Shown here piece after piece: positions 36,104-47,471 of a DNA stretch of 64,000 nt; the first letter of the stretch is position 1; each line of letters opens with the position of its first letter. The translations under genes and the position numbers were made by a program. The DNA comes from Panicum virgatum (taxonomy: Eukaryota > Streptophyta > Magnoliopsida > Poales > Poaceae). The notes under the pieces were generated by a model. It was not told the origin of the DNA. It worked only from the letters and a program-made list of their open reading frames with translations, and did no database searches. The stretch covers positions 44,001,674 through 44,065,673 of the forward strand of contig NC_053142.1 of assembly GCF_016808335.1 (NCBI RefSeq). Direction: 5' to 3'.

Positions 36104-36249
36104 GGTGGCTGTGTTTAGTTCGCCTAACTCTTTCAAACTTTCCAAAATTTTCATCACATCAAAATCACATCGAAACATTAAATATAGCAAATGATTCATA
36201 CATAAAGTGTTAAATATAGATAAATAAAAAAAACTAATTACATAGTTTT

Positions 36250-37329
36250 TGTCGGTACCCCAGTCCTGGGTACCCCTTCTTGCTGTATCTAGACAAGAGC
36301 CTTGTAGTTATCCTTGACTACGTCCAAACAGCCGGACCCCTGTGGTCCGGAGTCCTGATCTCTCGGCGACGGTTCCGGACCTGCCTCACGACTGGGAAAG
36401 GTCCAGGAACGACGCGTGTCCCGGAAGAGGCGGGCAGCCCGAACAGCCGGGGCTCCGGACCTCCCGAGGGGTCCGGACCCCCGCGGAAGTCCCGGACCCC
36501 TCATAGGGTCCCGGACCCCTTGTATGGTAACCGGACCACTCGCTAAGGGAAGAAGTCGACACCCTGCCTCGGGGTGGTCCGGAGCGACACGTGTCTACAA
36601 GCACGACATTTCAAGGCCGCCTGGTCTCCATACTAAGTCTCACCCACCACTGCATTTATTGTGGTAGGTGGACACCCGCATTGATGCGGTGGAAGCCAAG
36701 GCGATTCTTTGACCAGGGGGCACTATTGATCGCGTGTTACCAAGATAGTGGAGCCGCAGGCGCCGCCCACGCCGCGCCTGCCAAGTCTGCCATAACAGAT
36801 GGATACGACGGCTCGGCTTCACCCATTATGACGCCTACATAATAGCCTCCACAGGCTACGCCGCAAGCTACGCTCCCCCAACGGACACCTTGGTGACGGG
36901 ACAAGAGAAGACCACTGTAGCGCTAGCAGAGCGTATCGGAGGAAAGATCCGTAACCACTGTACCCATCTGAATACTCTGCGTAGTATGCTGCGCAGTCAC
37001 GTTGGGCCCACCTGTCGGGGCCCCAACGTCCTATGTATCCGCCCCCTTGTCTATAAAAGGGGGTGCCCGCTAGAAGGAAGACTCGGGCTGGGTAGGAGCC
37101 AAGGCCCGGCAGAGGATAGATTCATACACAACAGAGATCAAAACTTCTCCCAGTGGACGTAGGGTATTACGCTCCGGCGGCCCGAATCACTTTAGATCGT
37201 GTGTTCTTGTGTGCACGCCTCAGAGCTAGATCAGCCCAATCGCCTAGTACCTCCCCGAGTACTCCCTCTCTGGGAATAGGCGGGTGCGCTCCGCCACCCG
37301 GCTGTGGGTACCCTAGAAATCCCGCGACA
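36250..37329 (+). repeat. left LTR (1080 bp) with TATA box
   Basis: It ends ...CCCGCGACA and is followed at 37330 by TTTGGCGCCGTCCGTGGGGA, a classic plant gypsy primer-binding site. A TATAAAAG box lies at 37052-37059. The U3 side holds repeated GTCCGGACCCC-type motifs (36350-36540). Confidence 0.85.
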
Positions 37330-38669
37330 TTTGGCGCCGTCCGTGGGGAGGAACAGGCGCTGGCTGGATCTTCAGGCTTCTGGGGCCGTGTTCATCCTCT
37401 GCAACAACGAACGAGAAGATGAAGAGAGGCATGGTTGCACCCACGCCGCATGCTGTGGCACTGGGGCGCCAGCGCCCTCGGTGCGACGGTGCACGGCAGC
37501 TGCGCCTGCTGTGCATCGCCACTGCGACGCCTCAGAGCCGGCACGGTGGTGCGCGGGGGCGACCCCTGTCGCGTGCCGCCCCACGCCATCCCAGTGTCGG
37601 CTCAAGGTTTTCTCTCAAGCAATGGCCATCCTTCCTCTCCGACGGCATGACGTCGGCTCAAGGCTTTCTCTCAACATGGAGCCCGGAGCCGACGGCCATC
37701 CCGGAGGAAGTTGGCCGTGTCGTCCTGCCGTCGCCAGCACCGGAGATCCGCCTCAGCGTAGCTCGGTGCTGCTGCAGACAAGGCCCCGCCGCCAGGCGCG
37801 GGGGCCCCTGGCGCTCGCACCAAGGACAAGCCGGCGAACGACCGCACCTCTCCGCGCTCCACGTCCGGTCCTTCTGCTTCGCAAGGGCGTCTGGTTTCCA
37901 TCGGCAGACGACGACGGCGGTAGGAGGGCCTCTCCCACTCAAAGCCAAAGAATTTGTCTCATGCTACCTAAGCATATGACAGCTCTTAGGCAAGGAGTGG
38001 CTCCCCGAGCTCCCGAGGTGATGCTGGATGATGCAGTTCAGGCACATCTAGGGCGCCTTCGCCTCCGACGACTATGAAGAATTCAGGAGTGGCCATACCA
38101 CTTCCAACCGGAGAAGAACACGCTGTATAGCATGCAGCCATAGGTTACTCCTAAGAAAAGATTAAAAGAGTCCTCCTTTGTAATAACGTGGCGCCTATGT
38201 GTGTGTCCAGAGCGGTCAAGGTCTGACCTTGTAAACCCGTCCTCTGGCCCTATCACACAAACTGGCAAAAAGCGGTCCGGAGCGGTGGAGGTCCGACCTC
38301 GTAATCCCGACCTCTGATGTATACCGTGATAACCACACTAATAAAGGAGAGTTATTTTCTTAGTCTTGTCTCGCCACCACTCTAATTACATTCATTCGTT
38401 CTGATTGGCTATTTCTTGGTTAACCATCTCTTCCCCCCAAACAGAGTCTTTTCTTTTGTTAGCGATCCAAGTTAAATTGCCGGCTTGGAGTCAGGTGAGG
38501 ACGCCCCTTCTAGCTGGAAGGCAGTCCGGACCCCTAAGGACCTGCTCTGGAGAAGTGGTACTCGTATCCTGGGGTAGAGGAGCTCCGCGTAGCTTAGCCT
38601 GGTAATGTACCCTAAGCTTACGTACTTCACTACCTTGTTACAAGTACTCTAGTATCCCAGCCTACTCTA
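37330..38669 (+). other. internal remnant of the deleted LTR element
   Basis: Begins with the primer-binding site. An open frame at 37419-37979 (MKRGMVAPTPHAVALG...) shows no gag-like motif, and neither do overlapping frames. The missing right-LTR 5' part and any polypurine tract were lost in the same deletion, which ends at 38669. Confidence 0.5.
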
Positions 38670-38907
38670 GTAGGAGCCAAGGCCCGGCAGAGGATAGATT
38701 CATACACAACAGAGATCAAAACTTCTCCCAGTGGACGTAGGGTATTACGCTCCGGCGGCCCGAACCACTTTAGATCGTGTGTTCTTGTGTGCACGCCTCA
38801 GAGCTAGATCAGCCCAATCGTCTAGTACCTCCCCGAGTACTCCCTCTCTGGGAATAGGCGGGTGCGCTCCGCCACCCGGCTGTGGGTACCCTAGAAATCC
38901 CGCAACA
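38670..38907 (+). repeat. truncated right LTR (238 bp)
   Basis: It aligns without gaps to 37092-37329 of the left LTR. I counted three substitutions by eye (e.g. GCGACA versus GCAACA at the end). The first ~840 bp are absent. Confidence 0.85.
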
Positions 38908-39139
38908 GTTTTGATGTACATTACGGGACGAATCTTTTGACCCTAGTTAGCCTATGGTAGGACAATATTTACCACATATAAACGAAAAGTGCTACAATAT
39001 TTTTCGCAAATACTTTTCACGTACTTTTTCTAACTAAACACAGCCGGTGTTGTCTTTGAGTTGTGCCAGTACCACCAGTAGCAGTCGGCAAGTCCACTCC
39101 AGCAACGGAGTCCGGAGCCGGTACAGACGACATGAGCTG

Positions 39140-39482
39140 TTTAAAACAGTTGCCACCCATAAACTCCCTAAACACAAAAAAAAATCACATTAAATATTTC
39201 GACGCATGTATGAAGTACTAAATAAAGTCTATTTACAAGATTTTTTGCATGGATAGGCTGTAAATCGCGAGACGAATCTAATGAGCCTACTTAATTCATG
39301 ATTTGCAACAGTGATGCTACAGTAACTATCCGCTAATTATTGATTAATCATGAATTAATTAGCATCATTAGATTCGTCTCGCGATTTATAACTCATCTGT
39401 GTAAAAAGTTTTATAAATAAACTTCATTTAGTACTTCAAATTAGTAAGATTTCATCGCAAATTTTTTTTTCATTCAACACGG
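39140..39482. mobile_element. palindromic grass MITE
   Basis: AAATCGCGAGACGAATCTAATGA near 39265 and its exact reverse complement near 39365 face each other around a TGATTAATCATGAATTAATTA core. ATTAAATATTTCGACGCATG is also typical of this MITE class. The ends were not resolved to the base. Confidence 0.65.
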
Positions 39483-40790
39483 TAGCCGGTAGCCCGTGGG
39501 GAGGGGGGCGGAAACGCCAAAAACAAATGCCCTAATCGACGAGAACGCCGCCGTATGGGCAGTAGTAACGCTGTTGTCTTTGGATGCGCTGCTGTCTTGT
39601 CATCCTCCTCCATCTCTGGGAATGATAGGAACCAGAGGATACATTGCTGGCATCCTGCGAGTTACAGCGCCTACGCCGAGAGAGGAGGCTCATCAGTGAA
39701 GTGACCGTGGGTTTGAACCTGCAAAATGCAACGTAATAACCGTGCCAAAAGGGCCCGTGCAATTCTCAAAGAGTGAAAACTCCTCATTACCCAGCTTATA
39801 CTCTCCATCATCTATGCTTTCTTGAGACACCTTTTACCAAAGGGCGACGCCCATAACACGACGGCAGAGAGGTGGCATTCTGGCATCACATCACTAACAC
39901 ACGCGCCCTGCCGTGGTATGGACAATGGAGGCGGCCGGGCACGCGACGCGACGCAACGCAACGGCCGGCCATCCAGCGGGGTCCCGCCGGCGTGCATGTG
40001 CATCCGTTAATCCGCAGGCCGCACACACTGTTTCCTCGGCTCCACCTCCGCCTCTGACACGGTCGCCGAATCAGCCCACTGCTCCGATGGATCCCCGGCT
40101 TTAAAGGCGCCACCGGATGGCCGGCCGCGCGCCCTTGAAAGCGATCGCCTTGGTCGCTCCATGATCGGCCAGGCCCGCGCCAGGCGCCGCACCTCCCCAG
40201 AAAATCGCCGGCGCACGGCACAGTGTAGCGGCCGGCCATCGCATGTGGTGGGCTCTGGATCCACAGGCTTCGGCCCCGCCGACACGCCGAACGCTGCAGC
40301 GACCGAGGAGGACGACGAGCGGGGCCCGCCTGATCGTGCCGCGGCCCTACTCCGGCACGTCCAGCAGCCGTGCGCGTGTCAGGAACGTGCAGAAAGCCTG
40401 TTGTTCCATGGGCCGTGAATCTCTGTCAGGGAGTCTGTATACTTTGGTCCAATGTGCCAGGCTGCTCCAGCTAGCTAACTCGTGGATGGGCTCTAGAATT
40501 CTGATCTATGGGCCGTAAATCTTCTTAGGTACAAAGCCCATGAACTTCCCCTCCTAATCTTTCCCTCTTTTCTCTGTTTGAATTTCAACTTTCAAGTCTT
40601 TTTTTTAATACTTTGCCATCTCTGGTACATGAACGATGTCCACCTTGAAGATTCCATGATAGTTTCTCTACTCACAATTTTGGGCATGTCTCGCGGAAGG
40701 GACTCATTGTTCAAATTGCTGGCCGCTGCAGCTGAATGTTCATTCTTCACGTAAGAACATAGAAATGGAATTGCTTACCATACATCCAGA
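39483..40790. other. unassigned interval, GC-rich at 39880-40430
   Basis: No coding motif, RNA gene or repeat could be recognised. The overlapping frames at 39880-40430 look compositional. A B-box-like GGGTTTGAACCTGC at 39710 has no matching A box. Confidence 0.3.
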
Positions 40791-41990
40791 TCTATTATAT
40801 TATTAAAGGAGTGTTAAAAGAAGCCACCACGTTCGCCGAGAGTGTCTAGAAATTCCCACGTTAATTTAAAAAGGAGAAGGATTTACACCGTTAGATTTTA
40901 TGAAGATCTAACGGTTCAATATAACTCAAGAGTCCATATTAAATACGATTAATAAATAGCTAATTTCGGATTTAAAATATTAAGGAAAATTAGGACATGA
41001 CAAAGAGTCCTTGCTGAATTTGATTAGTAAATAGCTTAATTCAGAATTTAAAAATAAGGAAATTAGGACTTAACCAAAGATACTAAATAGACAAATTTGA
41101 AATTATAAAATTATAAAAATTAGCATTAGCACTCGGTAAAAAATGATATTAGCCGAATAGATAAATTAAATATTTAAAATATAAAAAATTGGCATCGAGT
41201 ATGACTAATAAATAGAAAAATGCAAGAACTAGAATAAAAAAATTATTGTTGATGTGTATAGTTATTAAGAAGCATATTAAGAAAGAAAATAGCTAAATAA
41301 ATAGTATAGGTGAAATGCAATAATAAATACCCAAATTTGAGTTTCGTGCCAAATAAAGTTAACAAATACTCCAATTTAATGAAGATCTACATAGTATTTG
41401 TGTATAGGATTTACACCATTCGATTTAATGAAGATCTAGCCGTCTAAATTGGCAGAGTCCATGTCTAATTTAGTGAAGATGCAATATTCTAAACTACCCA
41501 AAGTGTTTGTATCCAACTAAAGTTAAATATAGAGGTCGCATGACATAAAATCTCATGTTACCATCTATGTCTCGCATTAACCCTCTTTAAAGATGCAAAA
41601 AAATGACAGCAGCATAAGCGTGACAGCACGACCATAGTTGTATTGTGTCTGTACTATAGAAAGAGATAATTGCTTTTAAAAATCTTCGGAACACCCTGCA
41701 CTACGGCGCCACCATAGTCTTAGCCCTAGATTCCAAATCACAACTTTTCGAGTCTCAAGAACGTCCTGCAGTACATACAGATGCATGAAGCACATTGGAT
41801 TCTACTCAAAATCATTGTCGAACTCAATCAATCCAATAATGACAATGTGCAGAGTTTCATATATTGCAATCTATTGCAAGACCATCGGCACCTTTATGAT
41901 TGTCCATGTGTGCCAATGAATACGCATGCCAATCAATGTGAGAGAAATATCCACCGAAGAATCAATGCTTTCTCCTAACAAGGATTATCA

Positions 41991-42453
41991 TCATAAATGT
42001 TGCATATTCCTGAAGAACTTTAGTTATACAAACTAATCTGATGGTGGTCAACAAAGATTCATGATTCTGTGGGCATACAAATAGTTCCATACAAGTAATA
42101 ATCGCTGGGATAAAGAGTAAAGCATTGGGAAAAATTAGGGACTTAGTCGTGTGAGGAATCAAATAGCATAAATAATTCTTAACTTTATTATCCCCGTCTA
42201 ATCTTGTATAAGTATATGAAAAAACACTAGGCACATAACACAAATGTGATTTATACCTCTAAAAAAGTATAGAGAAAGAGAATAGAAAAGGATAAAGAAG
42301 CAGCAAGGTTGAATGGGTAAGAAAACTAGAAAAAGGAGAATAGAAAAGGCAGGCAGACATAAATGTTGCATATTGCCGAACACCTTCAGTTATACAAACT
42401 AATCTGATGGTGGTCAACAAACATTCACGATTCTGTGGGCATATAAATACAGA
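41991..42453 (+). repeat. 95 bp direct repeat inside the Helitron
   Basis: CATAAATGTTGCATATT...GATTCTGTGGGCATA occurs at 41991-42088 and again, with a few changes, at 42358-42453. The spacer is about 270 bp. Confidence 0.75.
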
Positions 42454-42812
42454 TATGTACAGTATGCATCTGTATTCAAGGTGACCCAAAATTAAATTCA
42501 GTCCTCAAATTAAGATTTTGCATGTTAAAATACTAAAATATGCAACTATAATATATAACAAAGCAACTTAAAAATAGAATCTGTTCCACTAAAAGATCCC
42601 AAAATTAGATATATACCATCGTGACCCACATGTCATTGACTCATGTGAGCCCCACATGTCAGTGAGATAAAATTTGATGATTGATATGAATTCCTATGCA
42701 TAGAAAGTTGCAAGTAGTATTCAACAAGACCAAACGAGAGGTAAATAAATTACCAAATACATCTCTTCTATCAATGTAATTTTTTTAAAAAGAATTAAAT
42801 AAAAAACTAGCT

Positions 42813-42843
42813 ACCCGCGCTATTAGCGCGGGCCACCTTCTAG
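42813..42843 (+). other. Helitron 3' terminal hairpin and CTAG
   Basis: A 7 bp GC-only stem with a 5-base loop, then GCCACCTT-CTAG. In Helitrons this hairpin is the transposition terminator. Confidence 0.85.
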
Positions 42844-44368
42844 TTCCACAGAAGCTATGGTTCGCCAGATCTACTCACATCACCGCTTTTTTGTTAAGAA
42901 AAGAATAACACAAATGGGCACAAGAACGTGCACTATTTCTATTTACCGTATAGCAGAAGAATACAAGCAAAACAAACAGTCCTGGGAGGCTGCCCACAGG
43001 GAAAAAAATACGAAAACAAAAACTCTATTTCAAACCAATTGGATACGCACGACTGTAGCATTTATTTCCGTATAATTCAAAATAAGTCTAGATTAGTCAG
43101 ACATTACCTGATTATTTCAAGATGCTCATAGCGTACGTCTAAATTCAACACCTTTGGGCCTAGGACACCCTTTCCTTACCAAAGGAAATCACGTGTTTAT
43201 TGCGTCACGCAGAACAAATCCCGTCGTCAACAGTGCACGATTCCAGAAGGGAAAAGCTAAAGCACACCCGAGTGTTTCTGTCCGTCTCAGCACTCGATTT
43301 TGTGACCGTCTGATCGCTGGTTTTGTTTGCTATTGTCTGTCCGATCCATCCAGCTGTCCGCTGATCTATTGTGTATTTTATTTTTGACGATAAGTTGGTC
43401 CCACATGGCAGGATCTCCACCCAGCACACCACGTTCATTCTGAAGTCTTCATTTCTCCTTCCTCCGGCTCGACCGCTCGAGAGCGGCGATAGGCATCAGT
43501 CTTTAGGGTTCGTTGATTCAACTCTGCTTTTCTGCTTGTTCTTTGGCTGATTCCATTTTGATCTTAGGTGTCTGATCCCCCTTTCTCCCAATCGATGTAG
43601 TTTCAGTTGCGGATTTTCAAGGGCTGTGCCCAATGCGATGTGTATTTGTCGTGAACTTGTGATGAATCACAGGTGATTTTTATGCAATTTGTTGGTTTAG
43701 ATGTTTGATTCGCTTGTCAGATCTGCCCCTATCTGTGATAAGCGGTTGAATCGTGTTTTGGTTTCTGCACAGTTTGGGGATCGATTGCTTCCTAGGTTAT
43801 TTGGGGGCCTGAATGAATGGTGATCCCCCCGTCCTTGGAGGGGCAGTCAACTGAATCGACTTTTTTATAGTATTCTACCTATATAAGGTTGGTATATCTA
43901 ATTAGTAGGAATGCTTGCCGATGTTTATGTTCGTGAGTCAATTAGATAGGGGTGCCTGCTTCTGTAGGTCACACTTTTTTCTTCATATTCCTGGGAACAT
44001 TTGTAGTTTCTTGCCTAATATTTTAATGAGATTTTACTATGCACCTTTCTGTATGAGTCTGTTCACTTTGATAGTCATTTTATATCCATAGTCTTGCAGA
44101 TAGACGGTGTGCTCAATCCTATTATATGATTACATTTCCAATTGGTGTTAGTTTGTCAGCATGATACATGTGTTATGATATTTGCACTATTTCCTACAGT
44201 TTTGCAAGTCTTGCATTGTCTTAGCCTTCCTGAGATTGGGTAAGATCATAAATCCCTTGCATATCAGAAGGCTTCCTGCAATAGTATGCTTAGCAAATTT
44301 TGTGTAGCATGAATTCTATTAAGTTTTTTCATTATCGTTACAAAGTATGCTAATCTGATTCATACAAT
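42844..44368. other. unassigned interval
   Basis: AT-rich with no recognisable coding sequence. The stretch at 43440-43620 (C/T-rich, AGGGTTCGTTGATTC) resembles a plant 5' leader followed by an intron-like region, but no downstream reading frame supports a gene. Confidence 0.3.
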
Positions 44369-44770
44369 GCATTAATTACACTATCATTTCGATGTAGTTT
44401 TTATGTGACTATAATTTTATAGTCTAAAATGAGATTCTGTTTCAGAGAATAGTAAGTACATGGATAAAGGTCTTATCTGACTAATTGCTATTGTTATATC
44501 ATTAATTACACTATCATTTCAATGTAGTTGTGGTGTAAATAATTACCCCACATAGGTTTGAATCCTTTTAAAATTTGATTTTCTAAATTTACAGTTAGCA
44601 CTTACTATTTTTACACCATCAGTTACATTGTCATTTCAGTGTAATCTAGGTGTAAATCATTACCTCCTTAGGTTTGAATCCTTTTAAAATTTTAATTTCT
44701 CAATTTACAGTTAGCACTTACTATTTTTACACCATTAATTACACTGTCATCTAAGTGTAATCAAGGTGTT
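44369..44770. repeat. about 116 bp tandem repeat
   Basis: Units begin with ATTAATTACACTATCATTTC at 44501, its variant at 44618 and again at 44733, each followed by GTGTAA and GGTTTGAATCCTTTTAAAATTT. A lone matching motif lies at 44370. Confidence 0.7.
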
Positions 44771-45389
44771 AACCATTTTCCCTTTTATGTATTTGAATAT
44801 GTATTTGAATTTCAAAATGGTCCTGCCATTTTATTTTGAATTTTGAATCAATTTATTTCCTAACTAATTGTCTGGTTCCTTTTATGCAGAGCGGATTTAA
44901 TGTTTTTGTTGTGAATTGATATCTGAGGTTAGCATGCATCTGATCTATTCGATTTGCTTGATCCACTCCAGGGTTCTTCAGTTTCCCCTTTCTTCTCTTA
45001 TTTTCTTTTGTTTTTGCTTGTGGATTTGGATCATTTCATTGTGAATTGTTGGTTGCTAGCATCCATCTGATTTGATTTGCTTGATCATTTTGTTCATCAG
45101 ACCGCATCATTTCACAAACCTCTATCTCAGCATTTTAGTTTGAATTGTTCATCCTGTTCTGTGCTTTTGTGCATGTCAATAGGAGCAACAGCTCACTCTT
45201 TTTAGTGGCTCATTTTTCTTTTTTGCAATCTCATGCATTCAAGATTGACTGTTCAATAGTTATTGGCTACTCATTACTTTGGATTAGTTTATTCACTTGT
45301 GCTTATTCATTTTATATAATTTTTGCATTTCTAATACGAGAATATGAAGATCTTGTATCTATCTTTTTGATGTATGGAAAGTAGTACAT

Positions 45390-45391
<2 letters not shown>
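44771..45391. other. unassigned AT-rich interval
   Basis: No feature was recognised. Short repeats such as TTGATTTGCTTGATC occur twice (about 44950 and 45070). Confidence 0.3.

Positions 45392-45465
<74 letters not shown>
45392..45465. repeat. (AT)n microsatellite
   Basis: About 37 uninterrupted AT dinucleotides. The length is likely polymorphic and hard to assemble. Confidence 0.95.
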
Positions 45466-45469
<4 letters not shown>

Positions 45470-46674
45470 ATTTTAAATCTTACACTACGAAATCTAGTTA
45501 GTTATTATATAGATGTTTACAGTTCTATTTTTGAACTTACAGTTGGATCATATAAAAGTTACAGTGACTTGAGGACTGTAATTCCTATATAATGGTGGTG
45601 TAACAGGTCCATATATTTGCAAGGGCTATGAGATCCCCTCTGGTTTAATATGGGACAATTTCATTTGTTAACTTTGTTATAGTAAAAGTACTTGCTGCAC
45701 ATCTACTTCCCATTTGGATCAGCCTAGTTTTTTTCCTACTATGAATTCAGAAGCTCGATGTCTCCATATGTTGGATTTTAGTAAGGCCCCTAGAAATTTA
45801 AATATTTGTAATCTTTAGAAATATTTCTAAAAACTTTGATCTGTTTGCTCCTAAAAATTCCAAGGTCACTCTACATGGTCATTTTTTGTTAAACAATAGG
45901 GAAGATCCCTACTGGATCACTCTACATGGGCTTATTGGTGTTAGGCCACTTGTTTTGCCTTCTGGATCACTCTATATGGCCTTTTTGTCTTTGGTTCTTC
46001 AGATGGGAGATAGGTACATGTAGACCTGCCAGAACATTTTACCACTTCATAGGCATATGCTTATGTCAAAGTATATGGTTCTCCTAAAAACTGTATAAAG
46101 TTAATTTTTGTTGGCCCATGATTAGTTGCTATTTTCATATCTGTGCTGTTTCACTAAGTACCCAAACTATTTTTGGCGATTGACTGAAGCTAGAAACAAT
46201 GTTACCATTATATTTGCAAATTTGTCGTATGCATTTTATGGGTTTTGAACTTTCAATCAAGCCAAACTATGTATACTTTAACTGGCCATAGAAATAATCT
46301 TCTTTCATATGTACATTCATGATTCACTTAGGACCCAAGTTATATTTATGATTATGAATATATATATTTGCCATTTGCATATGTGGGGTTTCACTCATTA
46401 GATAAACTATGTTATTTGACTAACCATAGAAATATTTTGAGTGTTTGAGTTTTTTATTTGATATTTGCATTTTTTGAGCTTCAATTAAGATTCAATCTAT
46501 TTGTTGAGAGGTCATAGAAATAATATGAATTTGAATTTTGTTCATTGCATCTGTTTGGATTGACTTAGGATCCAAATTCAGTGTTTTGATCCAAGTGAAA
46601 CTTTTATCCATCGAGCTGGCCTCCAGCTATGAAAGCTTGTCGGGACATGCTAGTTGATGGAGTGTACCTACTGG
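45466..46674. other. unassigned AT-rich interval with degenerate repeats
   Basis: A degenerate unit with CATAGAAATAAT and ACTTAGGA(C/T)CCAA recurs at about 46280, 46425 and 46515. GGATCACTCTA(C/T)ATGG recurs near 45863, 45914 and 45963. No coding motif is seen. Confidence 0.3.
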
Positions 46675-46858
46675 TACAGTGTCCTTGTGGTGCTGCACTT
46701 TGTGAATATATATATGAAATCTAGTGTCAGCGGATACCGGTTGCATTGTTTGTAATCTAGTGCTGATACAGTGTCCTTGTGGTGCTGCACTTTGTGAATA
46801 TATATGAAATCTGGTGTCAGCGGGTACCTATTGCATTGTTTGTAATCTAGTGCTGTGA
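46675..46858. repeat. two 92 bp tandem units
   Basis: TACAGTGTCCTTGTGGTGCTG...GTAATCTAGTGCTG occurs at 46675 and 46767 with few differences. Confidence 0.85.
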
Positions 46859-47471
46859 GGTTGAACAAGCTCATGGCTATCCGATCATGTTCTGTGAAAC
46901 ATGAGTATAGCTATCGTATATGCTTCTCTGTCAATGTGATTTGTGTTTGATTAAATTTGAGAATATATATTTTTCTAATTGGATGTCTGAGATGTGAAAT
47001 ATAAAATCTGAAATTGTCACAACTACAATACACTAGGCGAGAGGAGCAGCTGCACCTGTACCATTAGTATGTTGTTCTAAAATCGGGTGCTAACTTCCCG
47101 AGAAACACTCGATTTGTAATCTGAGTGCATTGAAGTGTCAAGGCAAACCAAAATGCTCGGGTGTTTAATCCTTCCAAAACACCCAAGTTACAGATAGACA
47201 GATCCTTCCAGAAACAGTAAACGGGTGGAAAAGAACGAAGAATAATGTGACCAAGAATTCCGGTACGGCGCTGGATATCAACGATGCAGGACAAAAGACG
47301 TGATCGACGTGTATGTATAAGGATCAGCTCAAGGTCCTGTCGATGGCGATGGTCACAGAATCACACGAGCTCCAGAGTCCAGAGTGCATCCACTTCCCCG
47401 CAAAACGCAAACAAGAACGCCTACCGGCCGTGTCCTGGCGCCGAGACACACACCATTGCTCGCCGCCGAGA
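46859..47471 (+). other. upstream region of P450 copy 1
   Basis: The last ~130 bases (47341-47471) are GC-rich and leader-like. No convincing TATA box was seen at a suitable distance. The rest is unassigned. Confidence 0.3.

Larger units (their letters stand above)
36250..38907 (+). mobile_element. deleted LTR retrotransposon (gypsy-type PBS) inside the MITE
   Basis: TGTCGGTACC...CGCAACA is flanked by the perfect 5 bp duplication GTTTT (36245-36249 and 38908-38912). Left LTR, primer-binding site, about 1.3 kb of non-matching internal DNA and the last 238 bp of the right LTR remain. No gag or pol domain is recognised, so it is a non-autonomous or deleted copy. Confidence 0.85.
36107..39045. 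mobile_element. MITE with GGCTGTGTTTAGTT ends, split by a gypsy element
   Basis: Left end GGCTGTGTTTAGTT at 36107 and right end AACTAAACACAGCC at 39032-39045 are perfect inverted repeats, flanked on both sides by GGT (36104-36106 and 39046-39048), a 3 bp duplication. The left arm (36107-36249) and right arm (38913-39045) match the widespread grass MITE type with ATTAAATATAG and GGGACGAATCTTTTGA blocks. A 3 bp TSD fits PIF/Harbinger or CACTA derivatives; the superfamily is left open. Confidence 0.8.
40791..42843 (+). mobile_element. complete non-autonomous Helitron (2053 bp)
   Basis: The 5' end TCTATTATATTATTAAAGGAGTG is preceded by A. The 3' end has the hairpin CCCGCGC-TATTA-GCGCGGG followed six bases later by CTAG and then host T. 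These are the Helitron hallmarks: TC start, 3' hairpin, CTAG end, insertion between A and T, no TSD. The interior is AT-rich and has no Rep or helicase coding sequence. Confidence 0.85.

Noticed and set aside
35633..36194. Possible GC-rich gene between two retroelements
   Set aside because: Three overlapping frames on both strands with no motif, start context or intron pattern. Left as unassigned.
37304..38077. 257-codon frame in the deleted LTR element as a gag gene
   Set aside because: It starts inside the LTR, and its residues show no gag or zinc-knuckle motif.
39700..39760. tRNA or SINE suggested by GGGTTTGAACCTGC
   Set aside because: No A box, no cloverleaf folding found by eye and no SINE tail.
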